In this document: positions 33,218-44,813 of the stretch, in pieces
How positions within the stretch are numbered: the first letter of the stretch is position 1
How the letters are laid out: each line of letters starts with the position of its first letter
From: Albugo candida
Taxonomy: Eukaryota; Oomycota; Peronosporomycetes; Albuginales
Direction of reading: 5' to 3'
Length of the DNA: 64,000 bases
NCBI GenBank assembly: GCA_040437565.1
Contig: JBDOQK010000002.1
Location: 372,001 to 436,000 of the forward strand
Made by a program: the position numbers and the translations under genes
Notes under the pieces: model-generated
Database searches by the model: none
Told to the model about the DNA's origin: nothing
Seen by the model: only the letters and a program-made list of their open reading frames with translations

Positions 33218-33600
33218 ATGGTGGAGCTGACGCTTACTTCTGTTTGTTGGTGACGGAGGGGTCGTTAGGATTAAAATTGACGAGCATAAGCTTGTGGGAA
33301 TTCTGAAGGATGAAATCGCCAGAAAGATACAGAATAGTATTGCATATGATGCGAAAGACCTGAAGCTATACTTGGCCAAGATAATGGTACTTGGTTGAGA
33401 GAAGCTGAGCAAATCGCAAGAAAATCGATGCTCTCCTCTCTGAACAAAATGAACTGCTGAGTTCATATCAATTAAACGACAGCGCGTACGGCTTCCCATT
33501 GAGTGGTATGGAAAAGAGAAGCGGAGATATCCACGTTCTGGTTCACCTTCCACTAAAAACTTCGAAGCGACGCAAGGAAGTTCATGACGTCACGGCTGCA
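33218..33600 (+). pseudogene. CRN (Crinkler) effector relic, left copy cut by gap 3
   Basis: The N-terminal half of an oomycete CRN-type effector gene, recognised by the ubiquitin-like LYLAK-class domain (KIDEHKLVGILKDEI, then DLKLYLAK at about 33357-33380) and, near the gap, the HVLVxxP motif that closes the CRN N-terminal region. It is a fossil: the reading is broken in about two places, and the same state is seen in the right copy. The stretch ends at 33600 because the contig ends. Confidence 0.65.
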
Positions 33601-33700
33601 NNNNNNNNNNNNNNNNNNNNNNNNNNNNNNNNNNNNNNNNNNNNNNNNNNNNNNNNNNNNNNNNNNNNNNNNNNNNNNNNNNNNNNNNNNNNNNNNNNNN
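33601..33700. other. Assembly gap 3 (100 N)
   Basis: 100 N between the two copies of the 2,188-bp duplicated segment. The size is a placeholder. Confidence 0.95.
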
Positions 33701-33750
33701 CAAAACATCAAGTTACTTGACGATCATACTGATTGAATAATTATGGGCAC

Positions 33751-34229
33751 CATGCAAAGTCGATTGGAATGCATTTGGATGGAAATATCGTGCGACTCGT
33801 TTCCCATTACATTGAGCGCAAAAAGCTGTGTGTAATAACGCTCGACCATTGTTGCGGGAAGCGTGTTCTGATTTTTTATACCGGGCGATATATATTGCTC
33901 TTTTTGTCGTTGCTCCACTTGATCCCGAATAAGTTGACGTTGTGCGGCCACAGATGTGATTGCTTCTCCTTGCAGTTCCTCACTGAGTAAAACCTTAGGC
34001 GAGAGACAATGGTACGATAGGGAACATACCTCCCGTGCGCATATCGACAATCTGGATAAGGACATCCTTCGGGTCTATCATACCGTTTACATAATGCGGT
34101 CTTGTGTTTAGCGTTGGCGCGTTTAGTTCGGCGTTTTTTGCATGGAGTTTCCTCCATAGATTTTCTTCCAATCATTGCGTGCATATTGGTGGCCGTCTTG
34201 CGTGCTACAATTGACAATCGCACAGTCAT
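33751..34229 (-). CDS. CCCH-Abitram 5' exons, truncated right copy
   Basis: Exons 34229-34030 and 33982-33751 repeat the first two exons of the gene at 30839-31941. The copy stops because the contig starts at 33701, inside the following intron. It is an assembly duplicate and not a second gene. Confidence 0.8.
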
Positions 34230-34408
34230 TATCCTTCCTTCCACAACTTTCAAGACCTCATTGCTGCCTCCGTTTATGTAATATTCCAATATAAATAAAA
34301 ATGATGAAGAAGCATGCCATGTTGTTTAAAGTATCTGTGCGACACTAAGGTTCCGTCCGACAACCGTTCTGTACTCTGAATCGTAAGCGCAACAATCGCC
34401 ACTATTCA

Positions 34409-34822
34409 ATGACTGATGCCAATAAAACGAACATTAGTCGCTCGATTCCTCCTCATCTCATTGAGCGCAAATACCAACGATTTTCTTACAAGTGAGATAC
34501 CAGAATTAAGAAATTGCACATGACATCGAGCAATACCATGAAATCAAACGTGTCAATGCCTAGCTCCTTCAATTCGTTTCGATTAAATGAGGCGCCAGTT
34601 AGTCATAAAGGAGAACGCTGCTCCCATGTAAAGCAACTTACGAAAACAAGCGCTTTGAGCCCTGGTAGCCGAGCTTATGGGAACAACCTTGCCGAAGATA
34701 TTTCGAAGAAAAAGCGCACGTGCATTTATTCCATGATGAGGAGGGAGCACGACAACGGAGAGCTATATCTAATGGCTTCAAAAAAGAATCTGACTAGTGC
34801 ATTACACAAGAAATTATTATGA
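34409..34822 (+). CDS. Small two-exon protein of unknown function (right copy)
   Basis: Same sequence as 32121-32534, with exons 34409-34492 and 34564-34822. Count it once with that gene. Confidence 0.45.
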
Positions 34823-35012
34823 GAAAGTGAAGGACGAAGCGTTCATGTATGCATGTCAGATCTCGTTCATGCGGTGAGCTCCAAACAACAGCAAGACGTA
34901 GCGCGTTACGGGTGGGAAAGAAAATAGCATACTGAATTACAACCGAGAAAAAGACCGAAGAACAGTGAGATCGACTGAAAAATTTATAGAAAAACTGCAA
35001 TTTGGATTAGTA

Positions 35013-35177
35013 ATGATTTTGGCAATACAACGTGGTTTTGTCGCCTGTAGCACGCATTTCTATTTCGTCTGCTCTATTTCCAACTGCTATAAGCGTCTTT
35101 GTCGATTTGATAGCTGCTCACTGTTTGGCTGTATTGAATCACCCAAAACATGCGACGCTAATGTAGCAACTGAATAG
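35013..35177 (+). CDS. Short Cys-rich reading frame (right copy)
   Basis: Identical to 32725-32889; an assembly duplicate. Confidence 0.2.
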   Translation: MILAIQRGFVACSTHFYFVCSISNCYKRLCRFDSCSLFGCIESPKTCDANVATE

Positions 35178-35505
35178 ATCGAATTTTGCTTTGCATTATT
35201 TCGCATTTTAGAGATGTTTTCGCCGATCATAATTCAATTGCTACTCATCTTGCAAAGGTGCATAACAAGACAGCTCCTCAAATGGATGGTGGTACTAATA
35301 CTTGTCAAACAACAGATTTGCTTCGACATTTGATATGTTTTCTTACGCATTTATCTTCCGCGTTCTTTTGTGTATCCCATTCCAACGCAGATTGCCGGCT
35401 ACTGATAGACATATCTCACTACATACTATCTAGTTGTTCATAAAAGAAGGGACGAACATTTGTGTTGCATGCAGAATTCTTTGCAAAAGTCTAGAGAGGA
35501 GAACG

Positions 35506-36830
35506 ATGGTGGAGCTGACGCTTACTTCTGTTTGTTGGTGACGGAGGGGTCGTTAGGATTAAAATTGACGAGCATAAGCTTGTGGGAATTCTGAAGGATG
35601 AAATCGCCAGAAAGATACAGAATAGTATTGCATATGATGCGAAAGACCTGAAGCTATACTTGGCCAAGATAATGGTACTTGGTTGAGAGAAGCTGAGCAA
35701 ATCGCAAGAAAATCGATGCTCTCCTCTCTGAACAAAATGAACTGCTGAGTTCATATCAATTAAACGACAGCGCGTACGGCTTCCCATTGAGTGGTATGGA
35801 AAAGAGAAGCGGAGATATCCACGTTCTGGTTCACCTTCCACTAAAAACTTCGAAGCGACGCAAGGAAGTTCATGACGTCACGGCTGCATACGTGCAGCAA
35901 TTGATCCGAGACGTCGACGTCCTAGCCCTCGATACAATTATGAAATTGACCGCCTCCGTATCATCCCTTTTACCAGTAAAATATCCGACATCTATTATGG
36001 GTTTGGTTACGGCATATGCAGATGTGTTTGAATTCTCCGAAGACCGCTTTATTGCGCTCAGTTTTTTTTTTACACATATATTTTTCAAACAGTAGATTTC
36101 TCGGACTCAAAGAACGCAAACATGGGACAGTATTTTTCGCGAACCAATTGAGCAGCTTGCAAGTTAGTACGACTCGACCTTAAGTTTGGTAGAAATCAGG
36201 TGGATCAGTCGGCAACATCAAAAAAGAAGAAAGCTGATTTTTTGCTTTGGTTGAGCAATGCAATAATGTTAAAAGGGGAAGAAAAAGCTTCATCTTCGGG
36301 TTTCTTTCGACATAGCTGAAAGAGAGCTCATAAAAAATGAAATTGATGCCATTATCATTGTTCGGAAACATGCCCTATATATTCGCTTACGTTGCAGCCA
36401 AGTATAATGTCCGCTTATCTGCGATCGCTCCTTAAAAATAAGCCCGATATCCTTAAAGTTTGATCTGAGGAAGCATCAGGATCGGTTTGCAGGTGCCGTC
36501 ACCTCAATCAACATTTCTCGTCTTCTATACCATTACACAAAGCTCGTACCTCGAGGTGTTCTGCCTCTTTATCAACCAAGGCTAAGGCACAATGGCACTG
36601 TCACACTCCACGAAGACCATCTATCAAAGAAACTCTATCGGGAACCTTACAATCTTGACGCAGTGGTTGCTATATATGACATCATTCGGCAGAACAAGAT
36701 AAAGTGTACAATCCGTCTAGTAGTAAGGAAACGATTTAATTCAAGCTTGAGCCAGTCGGGTTTTCGAGAAAACCAACAAGTGACTCGGAGCTCATAGCTG
36801 CTTTAATGTGTGTCGCGCGTTGGCCTTGTT
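35506..36830 (+). pseudogene. CRN (Crinkler) effector relic, right copy with longer 3' part
   Basis: This is the same CRN relic, here running on into unique sequence. LYLAK lies at 35654-35668 and HVLVHLP at 35820-35840, in the order and spacing normal for CRN N-termini, where recombination with different C-terminal domains is known. After HVLVxxP an open stretch continues to about 36095. A further open stretch at about 36460-36830 (with RLLYHYTKLVPRGVLPLYQ and NLDAVVAIYDII) may be the remains of the C-terminal effector domain, whose class I cannot name. It is a fossil with several breaks overall. Intact CRNs are host-cell-directed effectors. Age cannot be dated, but motif preservation suggests moderate decay. 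Confidence 0.6.
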
Positions 36831-39413
36831 GGTTTGCAAAAGCTCTGATATGTGCATAGGGATATTCGGTGGCCAAACATCTTGTGCTGGAAAATAATGC
36901 ATATATTTTGATAGACCTTGAGAACGCCGGATAAAACACGAAGGCCCAACCCAATCCGTTAATGAGATAGTGCTTCGTCTTTTGGTATCGAATAAAATTA
37001 CTTGCCTTCGTCATTTTTAAGGCGAAATGTTACAGTCATCACTTGGAAATTACAGAAACAATGTCGAGCGCTTCCTTCCAAGCAGATAATTCATCAACCA
37101 TTGGTGGAACTTGCTCCACAGCAACTCAATTGTAGACATTCGTACACCTCAAATTTTTTGACGGAAGAAGCTCGATTCGCTAGTATCACTAAGCCAAATT
37201 CAAACTCAGTTCCTTTTCTCGACTGCCCCATGCTCATGACATCACACTTCACACCAATCAGTTGACTGATAGAATGCCATTATTCAGTGCTTTGTTGTCC
37301 AACTAACGCACTAAAGTTCCGTTAATTACTATCCTGTGTCTTTTCAAGTAATGGTAGCATGAAGGACACAATATTGCTTTATTTCACCAACATTGGAAGA
37401 AGGCAGAGTCCATTCGTCTGGTTCTGCTCTTTTGATAAGTATATTTACATACACATGCATGACTCAATTGAAAGTGCTACGCTCGCAAAGCGTGTTCTCG
37501 CGGTACTGTGCCGTCACCTTTATACATTGTTTGTGCTGGGATCCAGCGTAAGATGTTAATTGTACCCTGGATGCTGCAGCTCAACCTGCAATGAAATCAC
37601 CTTTTTTGTGCTCCCTGACGCCCTGCAAACTCGTACGCAATCGGTAATTTAAAAAAGCCGATATACAGTCATGACGCTCACCCGGTTTTTAAGGATTATC
37701 TGTGATGATACTCATGTAGCTGTTTGTGAGATATCTTTATCAATTTACTACTTGTGTAAGCGCAAGTCTGACGGTTAAATGGTATCCCCTCTTCCACTCC
37801 ATAGTACTGGCGACATGCAGAGCAAAGGTGATGGTCGTTAGCAGTGCTATATGTAGACTTTGCATACCAAGAGGCATGAAAGTCCTGTAAAGCACGTTAA
37901 TCGCTTCTGACGAAGCGGCTAAAAATGAGGATGACTGAACAGCGTAATATACATGAAGGTGGTGCTTGGCTGATTTGTCAAAGTAAGAATTAGTCACCGG
38001 CATAGCTACACAGGGATCGAGTATACTTTCGATACGCTTGCGCCAGTATCGTGAAAATATATATTACATTGAAATCCACTGAGTTTCGCATTGAAGTAGA
38101 TTTGTGGGTGTTGAATTGAATGAAAATCAAATACTCATTAGATATAAAGCATGTATGATTTTTGCTTTGTGGTATCTGCCTAATTGCTCTTGACGTTGAA
38201 TCGCTCCGGAAAATGATTAATAAAATGCTATCTTATGAGAGAGGAATACCTCATCAAAAATTACTCCGTATTTTCAAGGTTCCCCACAAGCGTTATTGCT
38301 CCAAACGATACTTGCGATCAACAGAACGCAGAATCACTGGTGATGGATCTCAATGACATTCTTGAGCACAGCGCATTTTCTTGATGAACATACCTGCAAC
38401 TTGGCACTCTCCGTTGACAAAAAGCACTCCGAAAAAAGTAGTTGGAGAAAGCATCACGAAGCCGTTGGGTAGCATTGCATCACATCAGATCTGAGCGCGC
38501 ATGACGTCTCCACCGTGTCATCTTGAAATCGCTCCAAATTGTTACCATATCAACAAAATTCAGAGTCGTAGGTCTTCTTCTCACTCAGTTTCTTCCAAGT
38601 CAAAAGTTTTCGATCGCTTTGAGTGCTGTCGATAGAGATTTTCATATTTCGATGCAAAATTCTGAAACATTCTTTCAGATACCATGGAACTGGTTGATGG
38701 TAAATCGCTCAGACTCTTGGTTCTGGTAGTGACTTTCGGTGCAGCCTACAATTCAATTGGGATGCTGTGAAAATAAGGAAAGGTATTCAGGACTGTTATT
38801 ATAGACATCTGCCAAGGCCTAGTAGACCAGCTTTTAATCTTGAAAATCTTGTTGCTTGAATTATTTCATAGGTTACTATTTCCAAAGCTAAAATATGATC
38901 ACACTGCTAAAATTTTCGAGATCGAGTGGTAAGGGATAGTTTGAACATTGTATTGCAAATACGATGTCGATAATTAACACTTTGCAACCCTCACCGCTAT
39001 TGTGATGCTTGATTTCAGACGAGTCCGAGCGGATAGTGTTGGAATCCTTGTTCGGTTCCCGATGTAACGTACCGCACGATCCTTGAAAGTACCTATCTTT
39101 CTGGATGGATGCAGTGCTAGTCGCTGATCAAAGGGATTTCAGTAACAATTTTGACAGCGCGGATGGCATTCAGAATAGCAAATTTATATTCGTTTGCATG
39201 CTTCTTCCAAACGCTCGACGTTGAGCGACACTCATTGATTGCACCACATTCACGTCTTGCTGACACCCATCACTACACGTTGTCCCAGACTTAGAGCAGC
39301 AATTACAACGAGAGAAAAAAGCACCGTATATTTTGTGACTGCACTGTTAAGATGCGTGATAGATGGTTCTCCACGTCGGATACATTTGGGGGTGACGACC
39401 AGATCATTGCTCA

Positions 39414-39983
39414 TCGGTGGTTTCAAGAGATTGAGTGACCTCCATCGAGTTATCCTAATTCATTTTAGTTTCGTTTTGGTTATTGTACAAAATATGAATC
39501 CCTGTTCCAATTGTGTCATCATTTTCAAATTGGTCTGATGAACATTAAGGTATTCAAAAAACAGTATCTCGACATGTTCATCAGTCCAATTTGAAATTGA
39601 TAAAAAGATTGCGAAGGGGGATTCTTCCGATTGTAATTGTACACATCGATGCAATATTCTGGATACCTTTACACCTTATAAGATATGCGCCAACTTTCTC
39701 GTACGAAATTGCACCAGTGCATTAAGCTAGTCGTAGCGAGATTGAAATTCGTTTTCTGCCTGGTGACACTATTGTATAATGTCGATCATATGAAAGCTTT
39801 TTTGAAATGTATTGGCCATCAGCCGAGTCGCATCGAGAAACCGGTCGACCTCGTGCTCGTACACATTGCGTACTTGAAGATGTAGTTGATCTTTATGCCA
39901 ATTTTGAGTCAGTTTTTAATGCCAAATATCTGGAGTTGCAAAAGTTGACCGAGAAACAACTCGCCTTCAATGAAGAGATTAGA
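39414..39983. repeat. Left copy of the 570-bp gap-4 duplication
   Basis: 39414-39983 recurs as 40084-40653 at an offset of 670, across the 100-N gap 39984-40083. This is an unmerged contig overlap. No supported gene is affected. Confidence 0.9.
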
Positions 39984-40083
39984 NNNNNNNNNNNNNNNNN
40001 NNNNNNNNNNNNNNNNNNNNNNNNNNNNNNNNNNNNNNNNNNNNNNNNNNNNNNNNNNNNNNNNNNNNNNNNNNNNNNNNNNN
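39984..40083. other. Assembly gap 4 (100 N)
   Basis: 100 N between the two copies of the 570-bp segment. The size is a placeholder. Confidence 0.95.
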
Positions 40084-40653
40084 TCGGTGGTTTCAAGAGA
40101 TTGAGTGACCTCCATCGAGTTATCCTAATTCATTTTAGTTTCGTTTTGGTTATTGTACAAAATATGAATCCCTGTTCCAATTGTGTCATCATTTTCAAAT
40201 TGGTCTGATGAACATTAAGGTATTCAAAAAACAGTATCTCGACATGTTCATCAGTCCAATTTGAAATTGATAAAAAGATTGCGAAGGGGGATTCTTCCGA
40301 TTGTAATTGTACACATCGATGCAATATTCTGGATACCTTTACACCTTATAAGATATGCGCCAACTTTCTCGTACGAAATTGCACCAGTGCATTAAGCTAG
40401 TCGTAGCGAGATTGAAATTCGTTTTCTGCCTGGTGACACTATTGTATAATGTCGATCATATGAAAGCTTTTTTGAAATGTATTGGCCATCAGCCGAGTCG
40501 CATCGAGAAACCGGTCGACCTCGTGCTCGTACACATTGCGTACTTGAAGATGTAGTTGATCTTTATGCCAATTTTGAGTCAGTTTTTAATGCCAAATATC
40601 TGGAGTTGCAAAAGTTGACCGAGAAACAACTCGCCTTCAATGAAGAGATTAGA
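40084..40653. repeat. Right copy of the 570-bp gap-4 duplication
   Basis: Counterpart of 39414-39983, continuing into unique sequence at 40654. Confidence 0.9.
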
Positions 40654-41096
40654 GAAGGATTTTAGAGAAAACTGGATCCTTTGCTCCAGTTGTACGTTTA
40701 TTACCTCCTATGAATGATATTTCTCCACCAAGTAATGAGTGATTCCTAATATATTTCGAAGTTCATGTTTGTGTAGAAGCTAAATACTGGTACAGAGCGG
40801 GGGAATTCCCAATAGCGTAATATTGCCTTACTTTAACTGAGTCGTACGTTCAAGTGCGAGCCGAAGAATGGCTAGAATCGGTACTCGAATTTACATGATA
40901 CCGGTAAAAGTCTACATTGAGACTTGTGATATTTAATACAGTGTAAAGTAAAACTGGTGAATGTGAGCGTGGGCGACATATAAATTGCTGTCTAAAGCTG
41001 GCTGTCAGGCAGAATGACATGTTTCATGATCGATCTTGCCAAATTTGAAAGGTGTACGTCGCTTCAAATTTAATCCTGCCCAACTTCCACGAAAGC

Positions 41097-41918
41097 ATGT
41101 CCGATAGAGAGAAATCACCCGCGTCTGTCAACGAGGGTACCCTGCCTTCCGAATCCATCACTTTCTCACATCACCGACCCACATCTCATGATGTCTCACG
41201 TTTCTTACTCTCACAGCCGATGACAACAATGAGGCGGAGCAAGAAATAACGAATCCGGGAAATAATCTTTATGTCGCCAATTTAGCCCACCGAGTAAGCT
41301 ACCGCAACGATATTCACATGCACATTCTCAATTGATACTTTTCAGGTCACAGAAACCGAATTAAATGATTTATTTGCGAAATTTGGTCGGCTTGAAAAGT
41401 GTGAAGTTATCACGGATCCAATTTCACGAGAGTCGCGAGGTTTTGCGTTCGTCACATTCGAAGATGTGCGGGATGCCAATGACGCTGTCCAAGAACTGAA
41501 CGGGTAAGCGTGATTATCGATTTGGAAGGGACATATTGCTGATTCATTATTCATAACAGCAAAGACATTCAAGGTCGTCGAATTCGTGTGGAACATGCAA
41601 GAAGAAAGCGTGGTCATACCAAGACCCCTGGACGATGTATGTTCTACTGAAAGCTCTACTCAGGCTAAAGAGTGTGACGGTCCTTTGCCTTCAGATCTAG
41701 GACCTCGACTCGCAAGTGTAAAGTACGGACGTGAGCGCAATGGCCGAAGCCGTGATCGAGGGCATGATGATCGTCGGAGTCGGAGTCGTAGTCGTGATCG
41801 TCACTCCAGAAATCACAACGATCGCGGTGATTACCATGATCGTCGACACAGCGGTAATCATGGACGCAGCAATGACTATGATCGTGGTCGTCACGACAAT
41901 CGCCGTTCTCGGCGTTGA
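41097..41918 (+). CDS. Transformer-2 (Tra2)-type SR splicing factor
   Basis: Five exons: 41097-41136, 41217-41293, 41346-41503, 41560-41636 and 41695-41918, giving 191 residues. One RRM is built across exons 2-4: RNP2 LYVANL, then TETELNDLFAKFG, RNP1 RGFAFVTF, and GRRIRVEHA. It ends in the Tra2-specific linker KRGHTKTPGRYLGP, which aligns with human KRPHTPTPGIYMG. The C-terminus is an RS/RD/RH-rich domain (RSRSRSRDRHSR). There is no N-terminal RS domain, only a short acidic leader. Tra2 proteins bind purine-rich exonic enhancers and regulate alternative splicing in the nucleus. The last splice is chosen at the TCAG acceptor (41694), because the next AG would create a stop. Confidence 0.87.
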
Positions 41919-42558
41919 TTCGAGTATTCACATTGGTACACCTGTCTCTTGTACATCGGCCCAATTAGTTTCAATGCGTTATTTCACCGGTCAGTTGGGA
42001 TTGGATACTTTAGTAATCAGCTTCAGTCATTCCGTTTCGTCTGTCACGCGCTTAACTATTGATACAAGTTTTCACTCGCTCAGAATCTTTCTCGGCAAAA
42101 GTCTATCCTACAATCCAGCCCGATATTGTCCCAACAAAAATGAGTCAAATTCAATTTATAAGCTTTCAGAATTTCACTCGCTACTGACTCACTTCGTACT
42201 ATCGGCGAAAACTCATCATCGCTCAAATTCCATCGATTTGAGCATTATCATCACACAGAAACCGCTCAGAAAATCTTTGATTGCGACCGTTGCCGACGTA
42301 TCCAAGCGACCCGTTAGTATTCGTCTACACCCTCGATACCGTATCAGCTATGTTTAGACAGCATGCTACAGTAGCGATGGATATCCGTATTTGGAGCAAC
42401 GCATCGATCGTCAGAAGAAGAAAGCTCAAAAGTGTATTTTTTATAGAAGTTTTGCGATAAACATAATTGTAGTTATCAGCGCACAATTGGATAAAATCTT
42501 GATTCAATTTCCACCAGTCAACGAAGGTGCTGAAATTGCTTCCTAAGAACTCCTCGAT
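41919..42558. other. Intergenic or unresolved small gene between Tra2 and derlin
   Basis: 640 bases, long for this part of the window. Competing open stretches exist on both strands. On the plus strand at about 42167-42313, a stretch contains FDCDRCRR; at about 42372-42546, a stretch ends EGAEIAS just 12 bases before the derlin ATG. On the minus strand, 42325-42567 contains FVDWWKLNQDF. None could be joined into a convincing gene. Confidence 0.3.
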
Positions 42559-43494
42559 ATGGCACAAAGCATAGAGTCATGGTATTATTCCATGCCAGAA
42601 ATAACGCGTTTCTATCTGAGCGTGATTTTTCTGACAACTGCTCTGAGCACCTTTGGATTCTTGAATCCAAAAACTTTGTATTTGGACTTTGATTTGGTTT
42701 TGGAACGCTTTCAAATATGGCGTTTGGTCACGTGTTTCATGTATCTCGGAGGATTTAGCTTCAATTTCTTGATGCAACTCATGATTTTGTAAGTAACTGG
42801 GTATTTATGTTAATTTTGTCGGATCGTTTCTAAATCCTGTTTGTAGAGTCAATTATTCTTCAAGATTAGAGGAAGCACCATTTCAGGGCGGTGGAGGAGC
42901 AACAGCAGATTACGCATTCATGCTTTTCTTTGGAGCTGTCATTATGTGGGTACGTGATACAATATCACATTTCTCTACCTGCTCAGTGTTTTGTTTAGGG
43001 CGCAGCATTTTTTTTGGATTTCCCTTTTCTCGGACCAGCCTTGATCTTTATGATTGTATATGTATGGAGTCGACGCAATGCCACCACACCAGTGGCAATA
43101 TGGGGTGCGATACTAATAAATGGCATTTGTACTACATCTCATATTTCGTGCGTAGGATTTCAATTTGAAGGCTTGTACCTTCCTTGGGCTCTGATCGCTT
43201 TCACTGTTTTGATTGGTGGAAATCCCATTATGGATATTTGTGGCGTCGTTGCAGGCCACTTGTATTATTTCTTATTAGAGGTACTTCCAAACCTCAAAGG
43301 CTGGCGTGTGCTGCAAACGCCTCAAATTTTGTACGTACAATTAGATGCTTTGTTGCTGATCTACACTCATGAGATTCCGTTGATATAGTATCAAGCTCTT
43401 TCCGCCTGCAATACATCCAGCGGCGCCACAAAGCGCGCGGCCTGAAAGCGGTCCCCGGTATACTTGGGGCTCGGGTAGACGATTAGGAGATTAA
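42559..43494 (+). CDS. Derlin (ER-associated degradation membrane protein)
   Basis: Five exons: 42559-42788, 42847-42949, 42999-43104, 43156-43330 and 43389-43494, giving 239 residues. Derlins are rhomboid-like ER membrane proteins that help retrotranslocate misfolded proteins to p97/Cdc48. The N-terminus (WYYSMPEITRFYL) matches derlin IPAITRYW, then RFQIWR, then a four- to six-helix membrane core, the GLYLPWAL block, GNPI, AGHLYYFLLE, LQTPQI, and a C-terminus ending RYTWGSGRRLGD. That ending resembles the p97-binding SHP tail of derlin-1 (WGQGFRLGD). The 51-nt intron 43105-43155 is divisible by three and has no stop; splicing it restores IWGFQFEGLYLPW, in line with the family. RPB3 starts 66 bases downstream. 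Confidence 0.92.
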
Positions 43495-43560
43495 TGACAA
43501 TCGTACTTAAAAGGGTATACCCAGTAATTGTCCTCTGCTCGCCACTTATTCCAACAGCTC

Positions 43561-44692
43561 ATGCCCAATCCACAATTTCCCAAAGTCGAAATCTTGGATT
43601 TGCGCGATGACTTCATAAAGTTTGAATTGTTTGAGACCGACGCGAGTGTTGCAAACGCCTTACGTCGCGTTATGATCGCAGAGGTGCCCACTCTAGCGAT
43701 TGATTTGGTTACAATTGAGATCAACACATCGGTGATGACCGATGAATTTCTTGCGCATCGGCTAGGAATGATCCCGTTATTCTTCGACGGAGGCTTGGAA
43801 GCATTCCGTCAGCGATTTGTGTACTCCCAGGTACAAATTGAACTGTATGAAGCCATCGAGTAGAAAATTAAAGCTTTTCAAGATGACTTTTTAGGATTGT
43901 GACTGTGAGGAACACTGTCCGAATTGCTCTGTCGAGTTTCAACTGGATGTGCGCGCAGAGCAAGGGATGCTCAGTGTCACATCGGATGCGCTTAAATCTG
44001 TGGATCCATACATTCGTCCTGTTAATTTTTCGTCAGAAGAAGAGTTCAACAATACTCAAGATACCGGTGTAATTATTGCAAAACTCGGTCCTGGACAGCA
44101 TATTCGTCTCTCTGCAATTGCCAAGCTTGGAATAGGAAAAGAGCACGCAAAGTGGTCACCTGTCGCTGTCGCAACGTTCATGTATGAGCCTAAAATCACT
44201 TTGAATCAAGCAATTCTCAGCACGTATACTCCGGAACAAAAAGCTGAACTATACAAAAGCTGTCCGACCGAAGTATACGAGACCGATGAAAATTACGAAC
44301 AGGTGTGGCTTTCTTTGCATACGCGTCACTTGTCCATGAGTGGTGAATTATCTTTGTTCTAGTTTACGATAGCGAATCACATGCGCTGCATGTACTGCGA
44401 TGAATGTGTTAAAGTGGCCAATAGCTACAAAGATAATCCAGAGGATGACGCAGCGGTCACAGTACAAATGCAAGAAGACAAGTTCATTTTCTCCGTTGAG
44501 GTACAGACAGATTAACAATCTGATCCTATCTAACTCGTGATAATGTAGACCACAGGTCAACTAAAACCCGAAGAAGTCGTCATTTGCGCACTAGATATGA
44601 TTCGTGAGAAACTTTCTTATCTCAAACATCAATGTCTGGAATTAAGCCAGGAAGACCAATCTCACGCAATTCCCGTGACTCCATTTGGCTAA
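43561..44692 (+). CDS. RPB3: RNA polymerase II subunit RPB3
   Basis: Four exons: 43561-43830, 43895-44302, 44363-44500 and 44549-44692, giving 319 residues (human 275, yeast 318). RPB3 is the alpha-like subunit that dimerises with RPB11 during Pol II assembly. The alpha motif VANALRRVMIAEVPTLAID matches VANSIRRVFIAEVP, followed by DEFLAHRLGMIPL. Splicing at 43830/43895 brings in the Cys cluster DCDCEEHCPNCSVEF, the RPB3 zinc-binding loop. Then come LSAIAKLGIGKEHAKW and, in the last exon, LKPEEVVICALDMIREKL. The third exon (MRCMYCDECVKVANSYKDNP) is a second Cys-containing insert. All phases agree. The stop at 44692 is 121 bases before the start of the Sfi1-like gene. Confidence 0.94.
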
Positions 44693-44813
44693 ATATATTA
44701 TCTTTCATTCTTCGTCACAGTACCGTACATCTCACAATGTGCCCAACCGGCAGCGTGACGTTTCGAGATCAAAGTGCTTCCTATGCGCTCGTCCAATCGC
44801 TTTTTACGTTCAA

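Larger units (their letters stand above)
31413..33600. repeat. Left copy of the 2,188-bp gap-3 duplication
   Basis: 31413-33600 recurs as 33701-35888 at an offset of 2,288, across the 100-N gap 33601-33700. The right copy starts inside an Abitram intron. This is the same pattern as the other gaps: a contig overlap left unmerged. Confidence 0.9.
33701..35888. repeat. Right copy of the 2,188-bp gap-3 duplication
   Basis: Counterpart of 31413-33600. It carries the 5' part of the CCCH-Abitram gene, the small two-exon gene, the Cys-rich frame and the CRN relic, then continues into unique sequence at 35889. Confidence 0.9.
36831..41096. other. Gene-poor region with decayed sequence
   Basis: About 3.5 kb once the gap-4 duplication is removed. 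Only short frames occur, on both strands, none with a recognisable domain or a convincing multi-exon join. The longest open stretches are near 39239-39538 and 39807-39980. A helical, charged stretch (ANFESVFNAKYLELQKL) appears near 39897-39980 and again at 40567-40665, but I cannot assign it. Together with the CRN relic this contrasts with the tight gene packing elsewhere and looks like an accessory island. Confidence 0.5.

Noticed and set aside
39807-40665. Possible retroelement or integrase-like tail
   Set aside because: Only a loose resemblance in charge and helicity; no catalytic motif, terminal repeat or coherent frame was seen.
41665-41964. Long minus-strand frames rich in His, Asp and Arg opposite the Tra2 C-terminus
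   Set aside because: They mirror the repetitive RS/RD codons of Tra2 on the plus strand, so they are shadow frames.
42167-42313. Cys pair FDCDRCRR resembling a ubiquitin-protease zinc ribbon
   Set aside because: No downstream catalytic-domain exons fit before the derlin gene, and the join to flanking frames needs guesswork.
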